The notes under the pieces are model-generated. The model saw only the letters and a program-made list of their open reading frames with translations, did not search any database and had not been told where the DNA came from. This document shows positions 41,997 to 54,864 of a DNA stretch of 64,000 bases, piece after piece. The stretch's first letter is position 1; every line of letters begins with the position of its first letter. Origin of the DNA: Liopterus haemorrhoidalis (Eukaryota > Arthropoda > Insecta > Coleoptera > Dytiscidae); contig OZ020625.1 in assembly GCA_963971575.1 (NCBI GenBank), forward strand, positions 12,997,646 through 13,061,645, written 5' to 3'. A program made the translations under genes and the position numbers.

Positions 41997-42555
41997 ATGT
42001 TAGATGTGAACTCACTGAAAATATATTACCAAAATGTTCGTGGATTACGCACAAAAGTTACTAATTTTTTCCAAGCTTCTTCTGTACCTGATTACCACAT
42101 TATTTGTCTTACTGAAACTTGGTTGAACGGTAATATTGGTAGTCATGAACTATTTAGTAATAATTTCCAAGTGTTTAGGCGGGATAGGGATAGGCATACT
42201 TCCCATAAGTCAGACGGCGGAGGCTCTCTTATTGCAATCAGCTCATTTTTACAAGTTGCTGAGCGGCCTGACTGGCAAACTAACGTTTTGGAAGAAGTAT
42301 GGATATCCATTGCTCTGCCAAATGGTAAAAATAAAATTCATATATGTTGTGTCTAAATACCAGACTATATTGATATCTGTAAACTTAATGTATTCACTGA
42401 AAATGTAACCAAAATTATCAATGACAATCTCCAGGATTCTGTTATTATAGTAGGTGATTTTAATTTAGCTAATATTGTATGGTCACGTGACGAATACTTT
42501 AACTTTCTGACGCCTTCATTACCCTCTGACAAAAAATCATCACTTTTTATACATA
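41997..42555 (+). pseudogene. LINE ORF2 endonuclease fragment, unit 2
   Basis: Same fragment as in unit 1 with the in-frame TAA at 42354-42356 and VGDFN downstream. Reverse transcriptase is absent. Confidence 0.8.
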
Positions 42556-42911
42556 TATGTATATATATATGTATATACATGTATGTTTGTGTATATATAT
42601 GTATATATATATTGTCTTTATATTTAGTTAGGTATATCTATTATGTAGCTTACAAATGTTTGTTGTAATAATTATTACTTTGTTATAACTTCTGTACGTG
42701 GGAATTTGCAGGAGCTTGTCTCCGTTTAATTCCCCTAACAAAATAAAAATAAATAAAAATAAAATGTTGCATTTAATTTTTTAAAGCGTAAATTTAATAA
42801 CCAGTCGGAAATGTTCTATTAAATACATTTAATTCAATGTTTGAATGTATACGAAATCAGAGGGCGGGGCTTATGATTTAAGCAACCAATGGAAACCATA
42901 GGCGCAATTTT

Positions 42912-43610
42912 CATATGGTAACCTGACCATATGGTTAGCAAACCAAATGGTTAACTGACCATATGGTTAGCTGATCAAGCGGTTACCTAACCATATGGTT
43001 AGCTGACTAAATTGTTACCTGACCATATGTTTAGCTGGCAAAATTGTTAACTGACCATATGGGTTGCTGACGAAATGGTTACCTGACCATATCGTTAGCT
43101 GACCAAGTGGTTACCTAACCATATGGTTAGCTGACCAAATGGTTATTTGACCATTTGGTTTGCTGACCAAATGGTTACCTGGCCAAATCGTTAACTGACC
43201 ATGTGGTTAACAGACCAACTGGTTACCTGACCATGTCGTTGGCAGACCAAATGGATAACTTACCATATAGTTAGCTGACCAAATGCTTACCTGACCATAT
43301 GTTCAGCTGGAAAAATTGTTAACTGACCAAATGGTTAACTGACTAAGTGGTTAACTGACCAAATAGTTAGCTGACCAAATGGTTAGCTGACCAAATGGTT
43401 AACTGACCAAATGGTTAACTGACCAAGTGGTTAGCTGACCAAACGGTTAACTGACCAAATGGTTAGCTGACCAAATGGTTACCTGACCAAATGGTTAGCT
43501 GACCAAATGGTAAGCTGACCAAATGGTTAACTGACCAAATGGTTACTTGACCAAATGGTTAGCTGACCAAATGGTTAACTGACCAAATGGTTACCTGACC
43601 AAATGGTTAA
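42912..43610. repeat. 16-bp minisatellite, unit 2
   Basis: Same array and same left-to-right gradient as in unit 1, with a single noticed substitution (CTAAGTGG near 43343). Copy number is unchanged between units. Confidence 0.92.
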
Positions 43611-43619
43611 TATGTTTAT

Positions 43620-44590
43620 ATGCAGGAAATGCAGGCCCAGCTGAAAACGTTGCAGGCTGAGTTGCGGGATATGCAGGCCCAGAAGGCAGCCAAGATAGAC
43701 GCAACTGCAGGAAGCGAGACCGGTGAGTCGGCGATACGCGGCGGAGTATCCAGCTTCAGAGCGGTAGCTGACATTCTGGACCCCTTCGATCCCGATGACC
43801 GTGAGGCCAATGTCGACATCTGGTTGGCTCGCATCGACCAGCTGGGGTGTGTACACGGGTGGACCGAGTACGAGAAATACCTGTACATGCAGGCGAAGCT
43901 GAGGGGAGAAGCCAGAGCGTGGTTCAATCGGCTACTCAAGTACGACCACACCTGCGCGGAGTGGAAGATCATGCTGAAGACGGCGTTCCCTCAACAGCAT
44001 GACTTTGCGAAGATGCTGCGCGAGCTACTGGCGCGGTAAAAGGTTCCCGGGGAGAGTCTTGCTCGCTACTATCGGGCGAAGCTTGCCATGTGCGAGCGTG
44101 TGGGCATCACAGGTGAGCGACCAATCTCCTGCATCATCGACGGCCTCCCACTTGCGATGCAGTTGAATGCTAGGGCATTCGGCTGCCAAGAGCCGAACGA
44201 GCTGTACACCGGCTTCCTGGCCATGCTGGACCGCTACGAGGAGGATGCTCCTGTCCATCGAGCTAGGGAGCGAGAGGCAGTTCCCGTGCGAAGACCAGCT
44301 GGCAGAGAGGCTGTTCCGGACCAACGGTGCATGGAACGACGAGCAGCCTACGGCGGACGTGGGGAACGTTCGAGCCAGCGACGCGGAGGGCAGCAGTCCG
44401 AGGCAACGGCGAGGGCCAACCGGCACCCGGCGATGGACGGTTGGAGACGCTGCTACAACTGCCAAGAGGTGGGGACCCACGTGAGCCCCGAGTGTCCGAG
44501 GCCTCGCACGCAGCGGTGCCGCAAGTGTCGAGGAAGGGCATTGGGCCATGGATTGTCCTGGCCAACGTCGCGGACCACAGGTAAGCTTGG
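43620..44590 (+). pseudogene. gag: Gypsy A gag, unit 2
   Basis: Same stop (44037-44039) and same frameshift in the second zinc knuckle as in unit 1. Confidence 0.85.
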
Positions 44591-47330
44591 TGGATGCCGC
44601 GAAGAGCTACAAAAAGTGGATGAAGACCAGCGCCGGCGTGCCACTGAGAGCCTTCATCGACACGGGTAGTGTCCACGACCTCATCACGGAGGAATGTGCA
44701 CGGCGTTTGCAGTGTACGCTGTCTGCAAATGGGCAGCAGTTACATGGATTCGGTGGAGGGATGACTTGGACCTTAGGTAAGGTCGAGCTGTCCGTCATCA
44801 GACGGTGCCGGTGTCAAGTTGCACCCGTTGGTGGTGACATGTGGATTGTCTGGAGCCGACATACTGATAGGGCAGCCAACGCTCTCGTCAGGCGAGGTGG
44901 TCCTACTTGTGCGGGACGGCACGGTGAGCCTATTGCGCGAGGAAAACTTCCTCCAAAAGCTGGCGTTGGAGGATGATGACCTGGACGAGCCATGGCAGCA
45001 GAAGTTGGAAGTACGGCTCGTCGAGGATGCCTGGCTTCTACCCAACGACGACCAGAGCCCAGCAGTCACGGTGGATGGACTGCCTGATGGTGCGTTCCTG
45101 CTCGTCAAGGAACGGACGGTCCGGCGACACACCTCTGAACTTATCGTAAAGGGAGCACTTTTGGGGCCAGGGAACATGAAGATGAGAATCTGGAATCAGA
45201 GTCTCAGGGGCGTTATCTGGCCCACCAAACACCCGCTGGCGCGCGGCTTTGTTATTTTTCCAGATAAAGACCCGGAACCGGTGAACTCGGTGAGTATCAT
45301 TAATAATAAATTAAGCTTTGCAGATGTCAAGGTGGGTGATATCGCTGAAAGTGAAAGGAGCGAATTGGAAGCGCTCTTGTCACGGTTGCAAAATTGCTTC
45401 TCGAGTGGGGATGAAGATTTGAGTGGGGGTAGTACAGCGAATGCTGAAGGGTATTCCCAGTGACCAGGTGCTGGCTTACATGGACGACCTGCTGATACCC
45501 TCCGAGAGCATAGCTGGCGGGCTCCGTCAGTTGGAGGAGGTGCTACAATCGGTGGCAAGAGCCGGATTGAAATTAAACTTAGCTAAATGCTCTTTCTTAC
45601 AAAACAAGGTAACATATCTGGGCCACGACATAAGCGGCGGCGGTATCCGACCTGGAGAGCGCAAAATCACGGCGGTAAGCGACTTTCCTGTACCCAAAAA
45701 TGTACATGGCGTAAGACATTTCTTAGGCTTAACGAGTTATTTCAGGAAATTCATACCGAACTTTGCTGTTGTAGCTAAACCATTAACTGAACTGACCAAG
45801 AAGCAGACTACGTGGCAGTGGGGCGACAGCCAAGCCGAGACGTTCGCAAAGCTGAAGCAGCTGCTGGTGGAACGACCGGTGTTGGCACTGTACCATAGTC
45901 ATGCAGAGACGGAGATACATACAGACGCCTGTCCGAGCGGCTTGGGTGGAATCCTATTGCAGAAACAAAACGACGGATCCTTGCGGCCGGTGCTCTACTT
46001 CAGCAGGGTAACCACACCAGCCGAACAGAAGTACCATAGCTTTGAGTTAGAGACGTTGGCGCTCGTGGAAACGGTAAAACGTTTCCGGGTATATCTGGTG
46101 GGTATACATTTTAAGGCTATCACCGATTGTAGTTCTGTGCGAGCTACCATGCTTAAACGAGACCTGGTACCCCGCATCGCACGTTGGTGGATGACTCTAC
46201 AAGAGTACGACATGGAAGTAGAGTACAGGCCGGGAGACAGGATGCAGCATGTTGACGCGCTGAGCCGTAACCCCGTCTCAGTGAACCTGGTACAGATCCA
46301 CGATGATGATTGGTTTCTGACAGTTCAGCTGCAGGACGAGAAGGCGCACTCGATTGTAGAGGCGCTGCAGGCAGGTACAGCTGACAAAGGTATTGTTAAC
46401 GACTTTAAATTACAGGACGGGCGGTTGTACCGCAAGACGCTGCTGGGTGATCGACTGTATGTCTCGGCGATGGCAAGATTCAGTCTACTACGAAAACATC
46501 ATGATGATGTTGGTCACCCCGGCGTTGAGCGTTGCTTAAAATTAATAAAGGAAACTTACTGGTTTCCCAAAATGGGGCGTTTCACAAAGAAATACGTCCA
46601 AGCGTGCATGAACTGTGCGTTCAGCAAAGGGAGTTATGGCAGAGCGGAGGGTCTGCTACACCCCATTGAGAAGAAGGCAATCCCCTTCGACACGGTGCAC
46701 GTCGACCATCTGGGACCTTTTGCACGAAGTGTACGCGGGTACTCTTACGTACTCATGGTGGTGGACGCGTTCACCAAATACACCCTCGCAAGCGCAACGC
46801 GCACTCTGAAGTCTACAGAGGTGATTACTATACTTAAAGAGATTTTCAGCGAGTTCGGATATCCGAAGCGTGTGATCTCCGACAGAGGGTTGGCGTTTAC
46901 CAGTAAAGTATTTACTGAGTTCTTAGCCAAGCACGGCGTGCGGCACGTATGTAATGCCATTGCGACCCCAAGGGCGAACGGACAAGTCGAAAGACAGAAC
47001 CGTACTATAGTGGAAGCGATCGGCGCAATGACTGCAGATGAGTCCCGGTGGGACGAGACACTGCCCGACATTGTGTGGGGTATGAATAACTGTGTAAACA
47101 AGAGTACGGGGTACTCGCCTGTTGAGCTGATGTTTACACGAAAGAGTGGTGCCATTGCGGAACTCTCTGACGGTGTCCAGAGCGCAAATGCCCCGGCGGA
47201 GGCTGAGTTCCATGAACCACGGCGAGAGGTTACACGGCGTCGCCGGCGAGCGGCTGAGAAGCTGAATAAAGTCAGCGAGACTATGAGAGCTTGTTTTAAT
47301 AAAAGACGAAAAACGGCGACCTGCTACAAC
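44591..47330 (+). pseudogene. pol: Gypsy A protease and pol, 5-prime part, unit 2
   Basis: Same protease frameshift and same 455-bp RT deletion with AGTGGG filler (45422-45427) as in unit 1. RNase H and integrase are open until gypsy B at 47331. Confidence 0.9.
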
Positions 47331-49795
47331 TGTTGCGGAAGGGGCCCTCGGAAGAGGTCCTTAGGTCCCAACCTCACACTGACCACGAACTAGCTCAGGA
47401 GCGGGGTCGTTCGGCCTATACTCGGCTTGAAGAGCCGCGACGTAACTAAAGCGTCTCTGAAAATGAAAGTAGTGATGGGAGATGATGATGATGATTTTCA
47501 TAAATGAAAGAGCGAATAAAGTTAATTATTTATTAACAACAGGAAATTTACAAGACATTTACGATCACAGTTAAACAGACGGAAATAAAACAAATACAAG
47601 AATTGAACAAACATAATGAGACACAACAATGGAAAATATCAGACAAGACAACAATACAAATATATATATATGGTTTACGCTGGGGCTTTCAGAAGTCCAG
47701 ATGTCTCCTCGTGAAGCGAGGAGGAATCTCGGGGTGTGGACTCTGAAGCGGACAGGAAGAAGAGGAATGTGTTAGGAGAGGTTTATAAATTGGGGGAGAT
47801 GGCCACGCTGTCGTCGGTGTGGCGATAGTGCGCGTCGGAGACGAGAGCGGAGTATTTGTGATAGTCTCTCCCAATAATAGAATGAGCTGACGGCGCAGAT
47901 CTTGTAGGGTCTTCTCAGTCGGCGAGTACGTGTTTGTTTTGGTGTAGTGAAACGCTAATGGAGAATAGGGCGGTGTAGCGTGCGAGTTTCTAGGTTGTTC
48001 CTGTCCTTCTGTTGATTTTCCGGGAGTTGGGGGCGGTGAAAATATAGAGGGGCGGCGTGATGTTGAGGGGGTTGACGGTGGCGTATCGGGACCGAAAAGC
48101 TCAGTGAAACGAGCCCGAATACGGCTTTTGCGAGTGGGGGCGGCAGCAGTCAACGGTCCTGGGGGCGGTCGGCTGATGTCGGCGATGGTCTTACGAGCAG
48201 CGCGTCGTGAGACTGTGTCACGCGTGTGACTTTTGTTGCTGGGGGCGGCTGAGGGGCGGCGGACTTCAGGAAGTGCCGTCAGCGGCTCTGGTGGTGGTGT
48301 TGGTTGCTTCGGGGTCGGCGGCGGCGCGAAGAGACGTGCCCTGGGGTCGTTGGTACGATACAGATGGAGTTGTACAGACCGGGGGACGGCGGCGTACGGT
48401 GTTGAAGTTTCCACCAGTCGGAGGCGGTGTCCGTAAGTGGCTCTCGCAACGTACCGTGCGTAGGCTTTCTTGCCCCGTTTACGCGCCAGTGTTCAGCCGT
48501 GATGTTACTAGGCGGCGGCGGCGATGTTCGGGGGCGGCGGAATGTAAGCGCGCGATTAGTGGCGGTACGTGGTGAATGATACGCACCGGTTGCACGCAGA
48601 GCAACGAGCGTGGGTTCCGCGATGGTGGGATGGTTGAAAACCACCGGCGAAACACACAGCAGAAAGCGTGTGTTTCGCGATGCCGGCGCGGTTGAAAACC
48701 ACCGACGAAACACACCGCAGAAAGCGTGGGTTTCGTGGTGACGCGACGGTTGAGAACCACTGACGAAACACACAGCAGAAAGCGTATGTTTCGCAATGGA
48801 ACTGATGCGGGGGTTGAGAACCACTGACGAAACGCACAACAGAAAGCGTGGGTTTCGCAGTGGAACTGACGGGATGGTTAAAAACCACCGGCGAAACACA
48901 CAGCAGAAAGCGTATGTTTCGCGATGCCGGCGCGGTTGAAAACCACCGACGAAACACACCGCAGAAAGCGTGGGTTTCGTGGTGACGCGACGGTTGAGAA
49001 CCACTGACGAAACACACAGCAGAAAGCGTATGTTTCGCAATGGAACTGATGCGGGGGTTGAGAACCACTGACGAAACGCACAACAGAAAGCGTGGGTTTC
49101 GCAGTGGAACTGACGGGATGGTTAAAAACCACCGGCGAAACACACAGCAGAAAGCGTATGTTTCGCGATGCCGGCGCGGTTGAAAACCACCGACGAAACA
49201 CACCGCAGAAAGCGTGGGTTTCGTGGTGACGCGACGGTTGAGAACCACTGACGAAACACACAGCAGAAAGCGTGGGTTTCGCAGTGGAACTGACGGGAAG
49301 GTTGAGAACCACTGACGAAACGCACAACAGAAAGCGTGGGTTTCGCAGTGGAACTGACGGCTGAAAACCACCGCAGAAAGCGTGATTTCAGTGCGAAGTT
49401 ATGATTGAAAAACACACAACAGAAAGCGTGTGTTTTTCAATAAAGCGAACTTAATATTTTGGATTTGTTTTTAACGGAGATATATTTATTTCGTAGAGTG
49501 AATTTTGATGGTCGAAGGCTGAATTTGAACTGTGTATAATTGTAAAAATGACCCTTTTTTTATATGATTTTTGGTGACGGAATGTGGTTTATGACTCTAG
49601 GGTTGTTTGTGATTGGTTGGGATTGATTAAAAACTAAGAATATTGATAAATATTATTGTATCGCGAATTATTTAGATTCGCGGTTATCAAGAAATTGCTG
49701 AAATCTCACGGAACCTAGCGGTGTACAATATAACAGGTAAAACTCGAGAGTGACGCGTGAAGTGACTTATAACGGCGAGGCTTGCTACGGCAACA
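47331..49795 (-). repeat. Gypsy B 3-prime LTR, unit 2
   Basis: Standard 2465-bp form with the ATG-less frame at 48492-47689, 14 hairpins at 49441-48647 and AATAAA near 47534. Confidence 0.93.
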
Positions 49796-50196
49796 AGTCC
49801 CTCCCCAGTGAGATTTCGCAATTTTTGATAACCGTAATCATTGCGATAAGGTCAGCATACCTTTTCACAATATAACATATCAAAACATGCTACTGGAAAG
49901 ATGAAATAGTGTGTACGGATGTGAGTGTGACATTGATATATAAGATTTGAGATTGTGTGCGAGTGATTGTGTGACAAAAGACATGAAATATGAGTATACA
50001 CACAACACAAACGTTTTAAGTTGGTGGTCGTGGAAAAAGTTTAGTCCACTTCCACAAAAATTTAAAATTGTCTCGGGAGAGTGTTTTTACTGGTGTTTTT
50101 GCACTAATGTTTTTAGGGGCTCACTATTTAAGTGTCTGTGCGCTGTACTCACATGGGGGATCGTCACTGGTGTGTCCATGTGGTGAGTGGGGGGGG

Positions 50197-53100
50197 TTAG
50201 GCACGAGTTGAGGGTCCTGGCGTTGGAGATGGGGCGTCTGGCTCATCATCGTCAGGGGGGTCTTCCTCGATGGTGTCGATGGGTGATCGGGGCTGGTCCT
50301 CTGGAGAGCGGGGGCGTGGGGCTGGTTTGACATCATACGCTGGAACACGGACGGGCGTTCCATTTCTGTCTACCGTATATACGCGCCCTGAGTGGAGCTC
50401 TCGGATATTATAAGGCCCTAGCCATTTGGGATGGAATCCGGCGTGAAGTTGCCGTTTCGCATCGGACTGCGGGTGAGCTCGGATCATCACCGGCTCTCCG
50501 ACATCGTGGGGTTCTTGCGCTTCGCCACCGGCGTAGCGTGTCTGGTAGCGGAGGGTTTGCTGACGGATGCTTTCCAGTCGTTCCTCGCGCTCTTCCTGGT
50601 GATCGATTTGGTGATCGGGCACGCGTAGGTCACGGTCTCCTGGCAGTGGAAGTTCGTAGCCTAGCAGTGCCATACTTGGCGAGCAGCCTGTTGCTGCGTT
50701 GCGACGTGTACGTAAGTCGCGCAGTACGGCGGGTAAGTGTAATGCCCACTTCGTGTGTGGCTGTCCTTGCATTCGCATTCTCAATCCTTTCTTTATCTCC
50801 TGATTGCGGCGCTCGACCGGATTTGCGCGCGGGTGGTATACGCCCGTGTAGTGGGCTGTAGCACCCCATCTGCGGCAAGCCCGTTTCCAACGGAAACTTG
50901 TGAATTGCGGTCCGTTATCCGACAAAATGACTTTCGGATAACCGAACCGGTCAAATACATTCTCTTCTAATAATTTTATTAATATGTGGGCTCGAGGTTC
51001 TCCCGTCGGGAAGGCTTCTACCCATTTGGAAAAGGTATCAGTGACCACCAGGATATTCGTTCTTCCTGAGGCGGACTTGGGGTATGGACCCATCAAGTCG
51101 ACTGATACAGTGTGCCACGGCGCGATTGGCGCTCGTGGTTTGAGCGGGGCGGCCGTTCTTGCCGCGCCCGGTTTGTTAGCCGCACAGGTTAGGCAGCGTT
51201 GCACGTGCTGTTTGACGTGTGTTTTTAAGTCCGGCCATAAATAACGCTGACTTATGGCGCGCAGTGTCTCATCTCGGCCTGGGTGACCGGCCTCGTCGTG
51301 ATGAACACTTAGGACTCTCGCTCGCATGCCGTCCGGCACGAAAAGCGGGTTATCTGACCCTGGGGGTGCGATGAACCACAGACATCCGTTCCTCTCTAAT
51401 AGAGCTTCATGGAAGGCGGCGTTATCTGGTGTAGGCGGTTCTCGAAGCTTCTCCAAGCACTCTTGAGTCTGCTCGTCCTGCTGCTGACTCGCTTGAATTT
51501 GTTCGGGTAGCGGCGTCTCATCTAGCAACGCATAGATGTGACCACACGTTGGCGGTAACGCGCGCGACATATCGTCCTCGGGTGCGCTTTCACCACTGTC
51601 CGGCTGGCGTGACAGGGCGTCAGCTAATTCATTGTCTTTGCCTGGACAATGTTGAATTGCAAAGTCAAATTCTTTTAACAGTAGCGCCCATCGCAAGAGC
51701 TTGGCTTTCGTGTCTTTGAACTTGCGTAGCCATGTCAGCGCTGTTGAGTCCGTAATTACCGTGAAGTGTCGCCCTTCTAAGAGCGGCCGGTACTTCTTGA
51801 CGGCCCAAACAAGTGCTAGGCATTCTTGTTCGTTCACATGGTATTGCCGTTCTGTCGGGTTTAGGCGAACGCTGGCGTAACTTATGATGCGGCGCTTGTC
51901 TCCTTCCTGCTGGAAAAGTACAGCACCGAGACCGTGTCCGCTCGCATCTGTCTGCAGCGTGTAAGGTAGTTCCGCTAAAGGCCTGTGCAATCGCAGCGGT
52001 TTTTGGAACGCGGCTTTGATGTCGCGCATCGCGCTTTCCGCTTCGGGTGTCCACTTAAAAACCTTCTTGGTAGACAGGAGGCCGGTGAGTGGTGCGCTGA
52101 GTGTCGCAAAGCTTCCGACATAGTCCCTGACCCAGTTGCACAGGCCTAGGAATTGCCGGAGTTCCTTGCGGGTTCTTGGTGTTTTACACTCCGAGACTTG
52201 CGTTAGGTGTTTTTGCAGCGGTCGTGTTGAGTCCTCTGAGATAATGTGGCCGAGATACGTGATGTTGTCCTTCCCGAACTCACACTTCTCAGGTGCCAGA
52301 CGTAAGCCGTGCTCTTGTAGCCTCTCAAACACGAGTGCAAGATGTCGCAAATGCTCTTCGTGATTCTTTGAGTAGATGATGATGTCATCTAGATATACTT
52401 TTGTATATTTGTGTACGCTTCCAGCTAACACTTCCTGAGTCATCAGTCTCTGGAACGTACATGGGCTGTTTTTTAAACCAAATGGCATAACATTAAATTC
52501 GTAGTGCCCGCCATCGGGTGTGGAGAATGCCGTGATTGCTTTTGAGTCTGGACACATCGGGATCTGCCAGTATCCCGATTTGAGATCCAGACTCGAGAAC
52601 ACACGCGCCTCCCCAAGATCGCGCAGTGTGTCCTGTATGATCGGCATGGGTGAAGGCTCGCTGACGGTAGCCTCGTTTACTTTCCGATAGTCTATGCAAA
52701 ACCGCGGTGAACCGTCCTTCTTGCCGACGATTACCACTGGGCTTGCATAAGGAGAAGTCGAGGGCGTGATGATGCCAGCTTCTAGCATTTCTTCTACTTG
52801 CTCATGGATAAGCTGTCTTTTTGTATCGCTCACCCTGTACGGTGCGGTCCGGATCGGGTGATCGTGTTTAAGTCTGATCCTATGTTTGATGGTTCTAGTG
52901 CCTGGGATATGGCGGCGGCTATCCGTAACCTCCGGAAATCGTTGAAACAATTCCTCGAACTGTTGAGCCAGATCCGACGGGAAGCCGTGGTCTAATTTCT
53001 CTATGTCCGTTGCTGGAATTGGATCGCTGGTGGTGGCTGCCATATCTGATGTAACCCAGAACGCAGTGTATCTCTGGTCCGTGCCGAAGTGCATGCATCG

Positions 53101-53457
53101 TCTTGCGACATCTAGGGTCGCTTGCTGCTCGGTTAGCCACGGATACCCGAGTATACAGTCTACCCGCAGGTCTTGACAGACTAGAAAATTTGTTTGGCTG
53201 CTTTGCCCGCCTATCTCAATATGCGTGGTCACCTCCCCCGTTACCCGCATATTGTGTCCGGCGGCAGCTAGTGGTATAGTTTTATGTTGACCGCTGTTTG
53301 TCTCAGCGAGATCCGCGTTCAGGCAGTTGTATGCCGCAGCGGTGTCTAGAAGTGTTGTGGCATCGCGTCCGTTTACGTTGATGCTTATCATCGGAAGCGC
53401 GGCGCCTGTTATAGCATGTAGGGCTAGTCCGTCCACTGAGCCCCTTATGCGTTTTTT
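50197..53457 (-). CDS. pol: Gypsy B pol, unit 2
   Basis: Open over its full length like the unit 1 copy, with all RT, RNase H and integrase motifs. One residue change was noticed (Arg to Cys before GHIYALLDE, at about 51545). The DTA protease motif is the same. Confidence 0.95.
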   Translation of the reverse strand, partial: KKRIRGSVDGLALHAITGAALPMISINVNGRDATTLLDTAAAYNCLNADLAETNSGQHKTIPLAAAGHNMRVTGEVTTHIEIGGQSSQTNFLVCQDLRVDCILGYPWLTEQQATLDVARRCMHFGTDQRYTAFWVTSDMAATTSDPIPATDIEKLDHGFPSDLAQQFEELFQRFPEVTDSRRHIPGTRTIKHRIRLKHDHPIRTAPYRVSDTKRQLIHEQVEEMLEAGIITPSTSPYASPVVIVGKKDGSPRFCIDYRKVNEATVSEPSPMPIIQDTLRDLGEARVFSSLDLKSGYWQIPMCPDSKAITAFSTPDGGHYEFNVMPFGLKNSPCTFQRLMTQEVLAGSVHKYTKVYLDDIIIYSKNHEEHLRHLALVFERLQEHGLRLAPEKCEFGKDNITYLGHIISEDSTRPLQKHLTQVSECKTPRTRKELRQFLGLCNWVRDYVGSFATLSAPLTGLLSTKKVFKWTPEAESAMRDIKAAFQKPLRLHRPLAELPYTLQTDASGHGLGAVLFQQEGDKRRIISYASVRLNPTERQYHVNEQECLALVWAVKKYRPLLEGRHFTVITDSTALTWLRKFKDTKAKLLRWALLLKEFDFAIQHCPGKDNELADALSRQPDSGESAPEDDMSRALPPTCGHIYALLDETPLPEQIQASQQQDEQTQECLEKLREPPTPDNAAFHEALLERNGCLWFIAPPGSDNPLFVPDGMRARVLSVHHDEAGHPGRDETLRAISQRYLWPDLKTHVKQHVQRCLTCAANKPGAARTAAPLKPRAPIAPWHTVSVDLMGPYPKSASGRTNILVVTDTFSKWVEAFPTGEPRAHILIKLLEENVFDRFGYPKVILSDNGPQFTSFRWKRACRRWGATAHYTGVYHPRANPVERRNQEIKKGLRMRMQGQPHTKWALHLPAVLRDLRTRRNAATGCSPSMALLGYELPLPGDRDLRVPDHQIDHQEEREERLESIRQQTLRYQTRYAGGEAQEPHDVGEPVMIRAHPQSDAKRQLHAGFHPKWLGPYNIRELHSGRVYTVDRNGTPVRVPAYDVKPAPRPRSPEDQPRSPIDTIEEDPPDDDEPDAPSPTPGPSTRA
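53420..53457 (-). promoter_or_regulatory. Gypsy B gag-pol -1 frameshift signal, unit 2
   Basis: Heptamer A AAA AAC at 53457-53451, six-base spacer with the gag stop, hairpin 53444-53420. Identical to unit 1. Confidence 0.8.
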
Positions 53458-54626
53458 GAATTGCTTCTAGTTGTTGATGGGGCGCTGTCGCTGGTATGCG
53501 AGACAGGCGCTTGAGCAGGCCGGTCGCGTTTAGCGACGAGGCAATCGGCCATCCAATGGTTTCCTTGACAGTAACGACAGGGATATCGCGGTCTTGCCGG
53601 CCCTGGTGACTGTTGTGTGTTTCTCTCCTGAGAAACCGGTGTGTTTCCAGCGCGCGTTGGTTGTTGTGGATGGGGAGAGGCGGATGCGCGCGTATTAAGA
53701 GGCGCGACTTGGGACGGTGGTGCTCGCGCGGGTGGCGGCACATAAGCTGAAGATGAGGCGCGCGTGGATTGCTGCGTGTAAGCAGAGGCGGGCGCGCGTT
53801 GCGAAGACGGCGCGTAGGTAGGAGCGGACGCGCGCTGTGAAGACGGCGCGTAGGTAGAGGTGGGCGCGCGCTGATAAGAAGGCGCGTATGCCGGTGCGGG
53901 CGCGCGCTGATAAGAAGGCGCGTAGGACGAGGTGTATGCTCGTGAAGACTGAGCATTAGGCCTGTTGTCCTGTTGAGATTCGTCCAAGATGGTGACGAGA
54001 TCTAACAGTTCATCAAACGCGCTGATGGAGCGTTGTGCGAGCGCGAACCTGTAGTCCGGCCGCATCAGACTGATAGTAGCCTGCAACAGGTCTGCCTCTG
54101 TGGATGCACCGCGGTGTGCAAGAGTCATCTTGCGTGCTACAAAATCTCTACCTGGTTCACGATGGCCTTGCGGATCTGTCAGCAAGGTTATGTTAAGGCG
54201 CGCTCTAGCGTCCGGGCCGTTAAAGCGATCCATGAAGCGTTTCTTGAAGAGCTCCCACTCCATGGACAGGTTTGAGAGAGGCTCAAACCATCGCCTTGCA
54301 TCGCCGGTGAAACAATCCAGGATATCCTCCAGGAAGTCTTCCTTGACTAACCCTGATTCGCGGAGATATCCCTCGAGTTTCGTGATGAACCGGGATGGAT
54401 CCTCGTGCAATTTGCCAGAGAATTTGGGGGGGGGTTTGATGATAGGAGGGCGCCAACGAGACTCGAGTGTGCCGGCCAGTCCGTCTCGTAGGAGCATGGC
54501 CAGTTGTTGTACCGCATCGCGGTTAGGTGAACTGTCAGGAACAGCGGTTCTAACAGGTGACTCACTAGGGAGACGTTCTGAGTCTTCTAGTCTAGAGAGA
54601 CGTTTAGTTTTTCGTGGGATAGGCAT
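53445..54626 (-). CDS. gag: Gypsy B gag, unit 2
   Basis: Intact 393-codon frame with the same capsid-like core, Ala/Pro/Tyr/Ser repeats and single CCHC-variant knuckle as in unit 1. No disabling change seen. Confidence 0.92.
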   Translation of the reverse strand: MPIPRKTKRLSRLEDSERLPSESPVRTAVPDSSPNRDAVQQLAMLLRDGLAGTLESRWRPPIIKPPPKFSGKLHEDPSRFITKLEGYLRESGLVKEDFLEDILDCFTGDARRWFEPLSNLSMEWELFKKRFMDRFNGPDARARLNITLLTDPQGHREPGRDFVARKMTLAHRGASTEADLLQATISLMRPDYRFALAQRSISAFDELLDLVTILDESQQDNRPNAQSSRAYTSSYAPSYQRAPAPAYAPSYQRAPTSTYAPSSQRASAPTYAPSSQRAPASAYTQQSTRASSSAYVPPPARAPPSQVAPLNTRASASPHPQQPTRAGNTPVSQERNTQQSPGPARPRYPCRYCQGNHWMADCLVAKRDRPAQAPVSHTSDSAPSTTRSNSKNA

Positions 54627-54696
54627 GTTGACTCGTGGAAGTGTTCCGAGAGTCGAACTTGGAACTCGTGGGTTGCCTTACGCTTAAGGCGAACGA

Positions 54697-54864
54697 GGCT
54701 CCACGCTGCGAAGCCAAAAAGTTTCGCAACGCGTACAAAAAACCCCACGCTACGGGCGACAAAATGTTGCCCGCAAGTGTAGGCACAAAAGCCCCACGCA
54801 GGGGGCGCCAAAATGGTGCCTGCTACAGGAAAGCAGAAAAAGCCCCACGTGCGGGACGCCAAAA
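54697..54864 (-). other. Primer binding site and related repeats, unit 2
   Basis: Same four-copy array. The third copy begins TTTTGTCG here against TTTGGTCG in unit 1, the only difference noticed. Confidence 0.7.

Larger units (their letters stand above)
40644..42761 (+). mobile_element. Internally deleted LINE, unit 2
   Basis: Identical structure to the unit 1 copy, including the AAATGTT duplication, A-rich tail and the jump through the TATATG microsatellite. It was amplified with the unit rather than inserted independently. Confidence 0.8.
39360..42911 (+). repeat. Helentron-derived interspersed repeat, unit 2
   Basis: Same three-piece structure as in unit 1, split by the TIR element (39967-40543) and the LINE (40644-42761). 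The truncated right side again runs into the minisatellite. Confidence 0.7.
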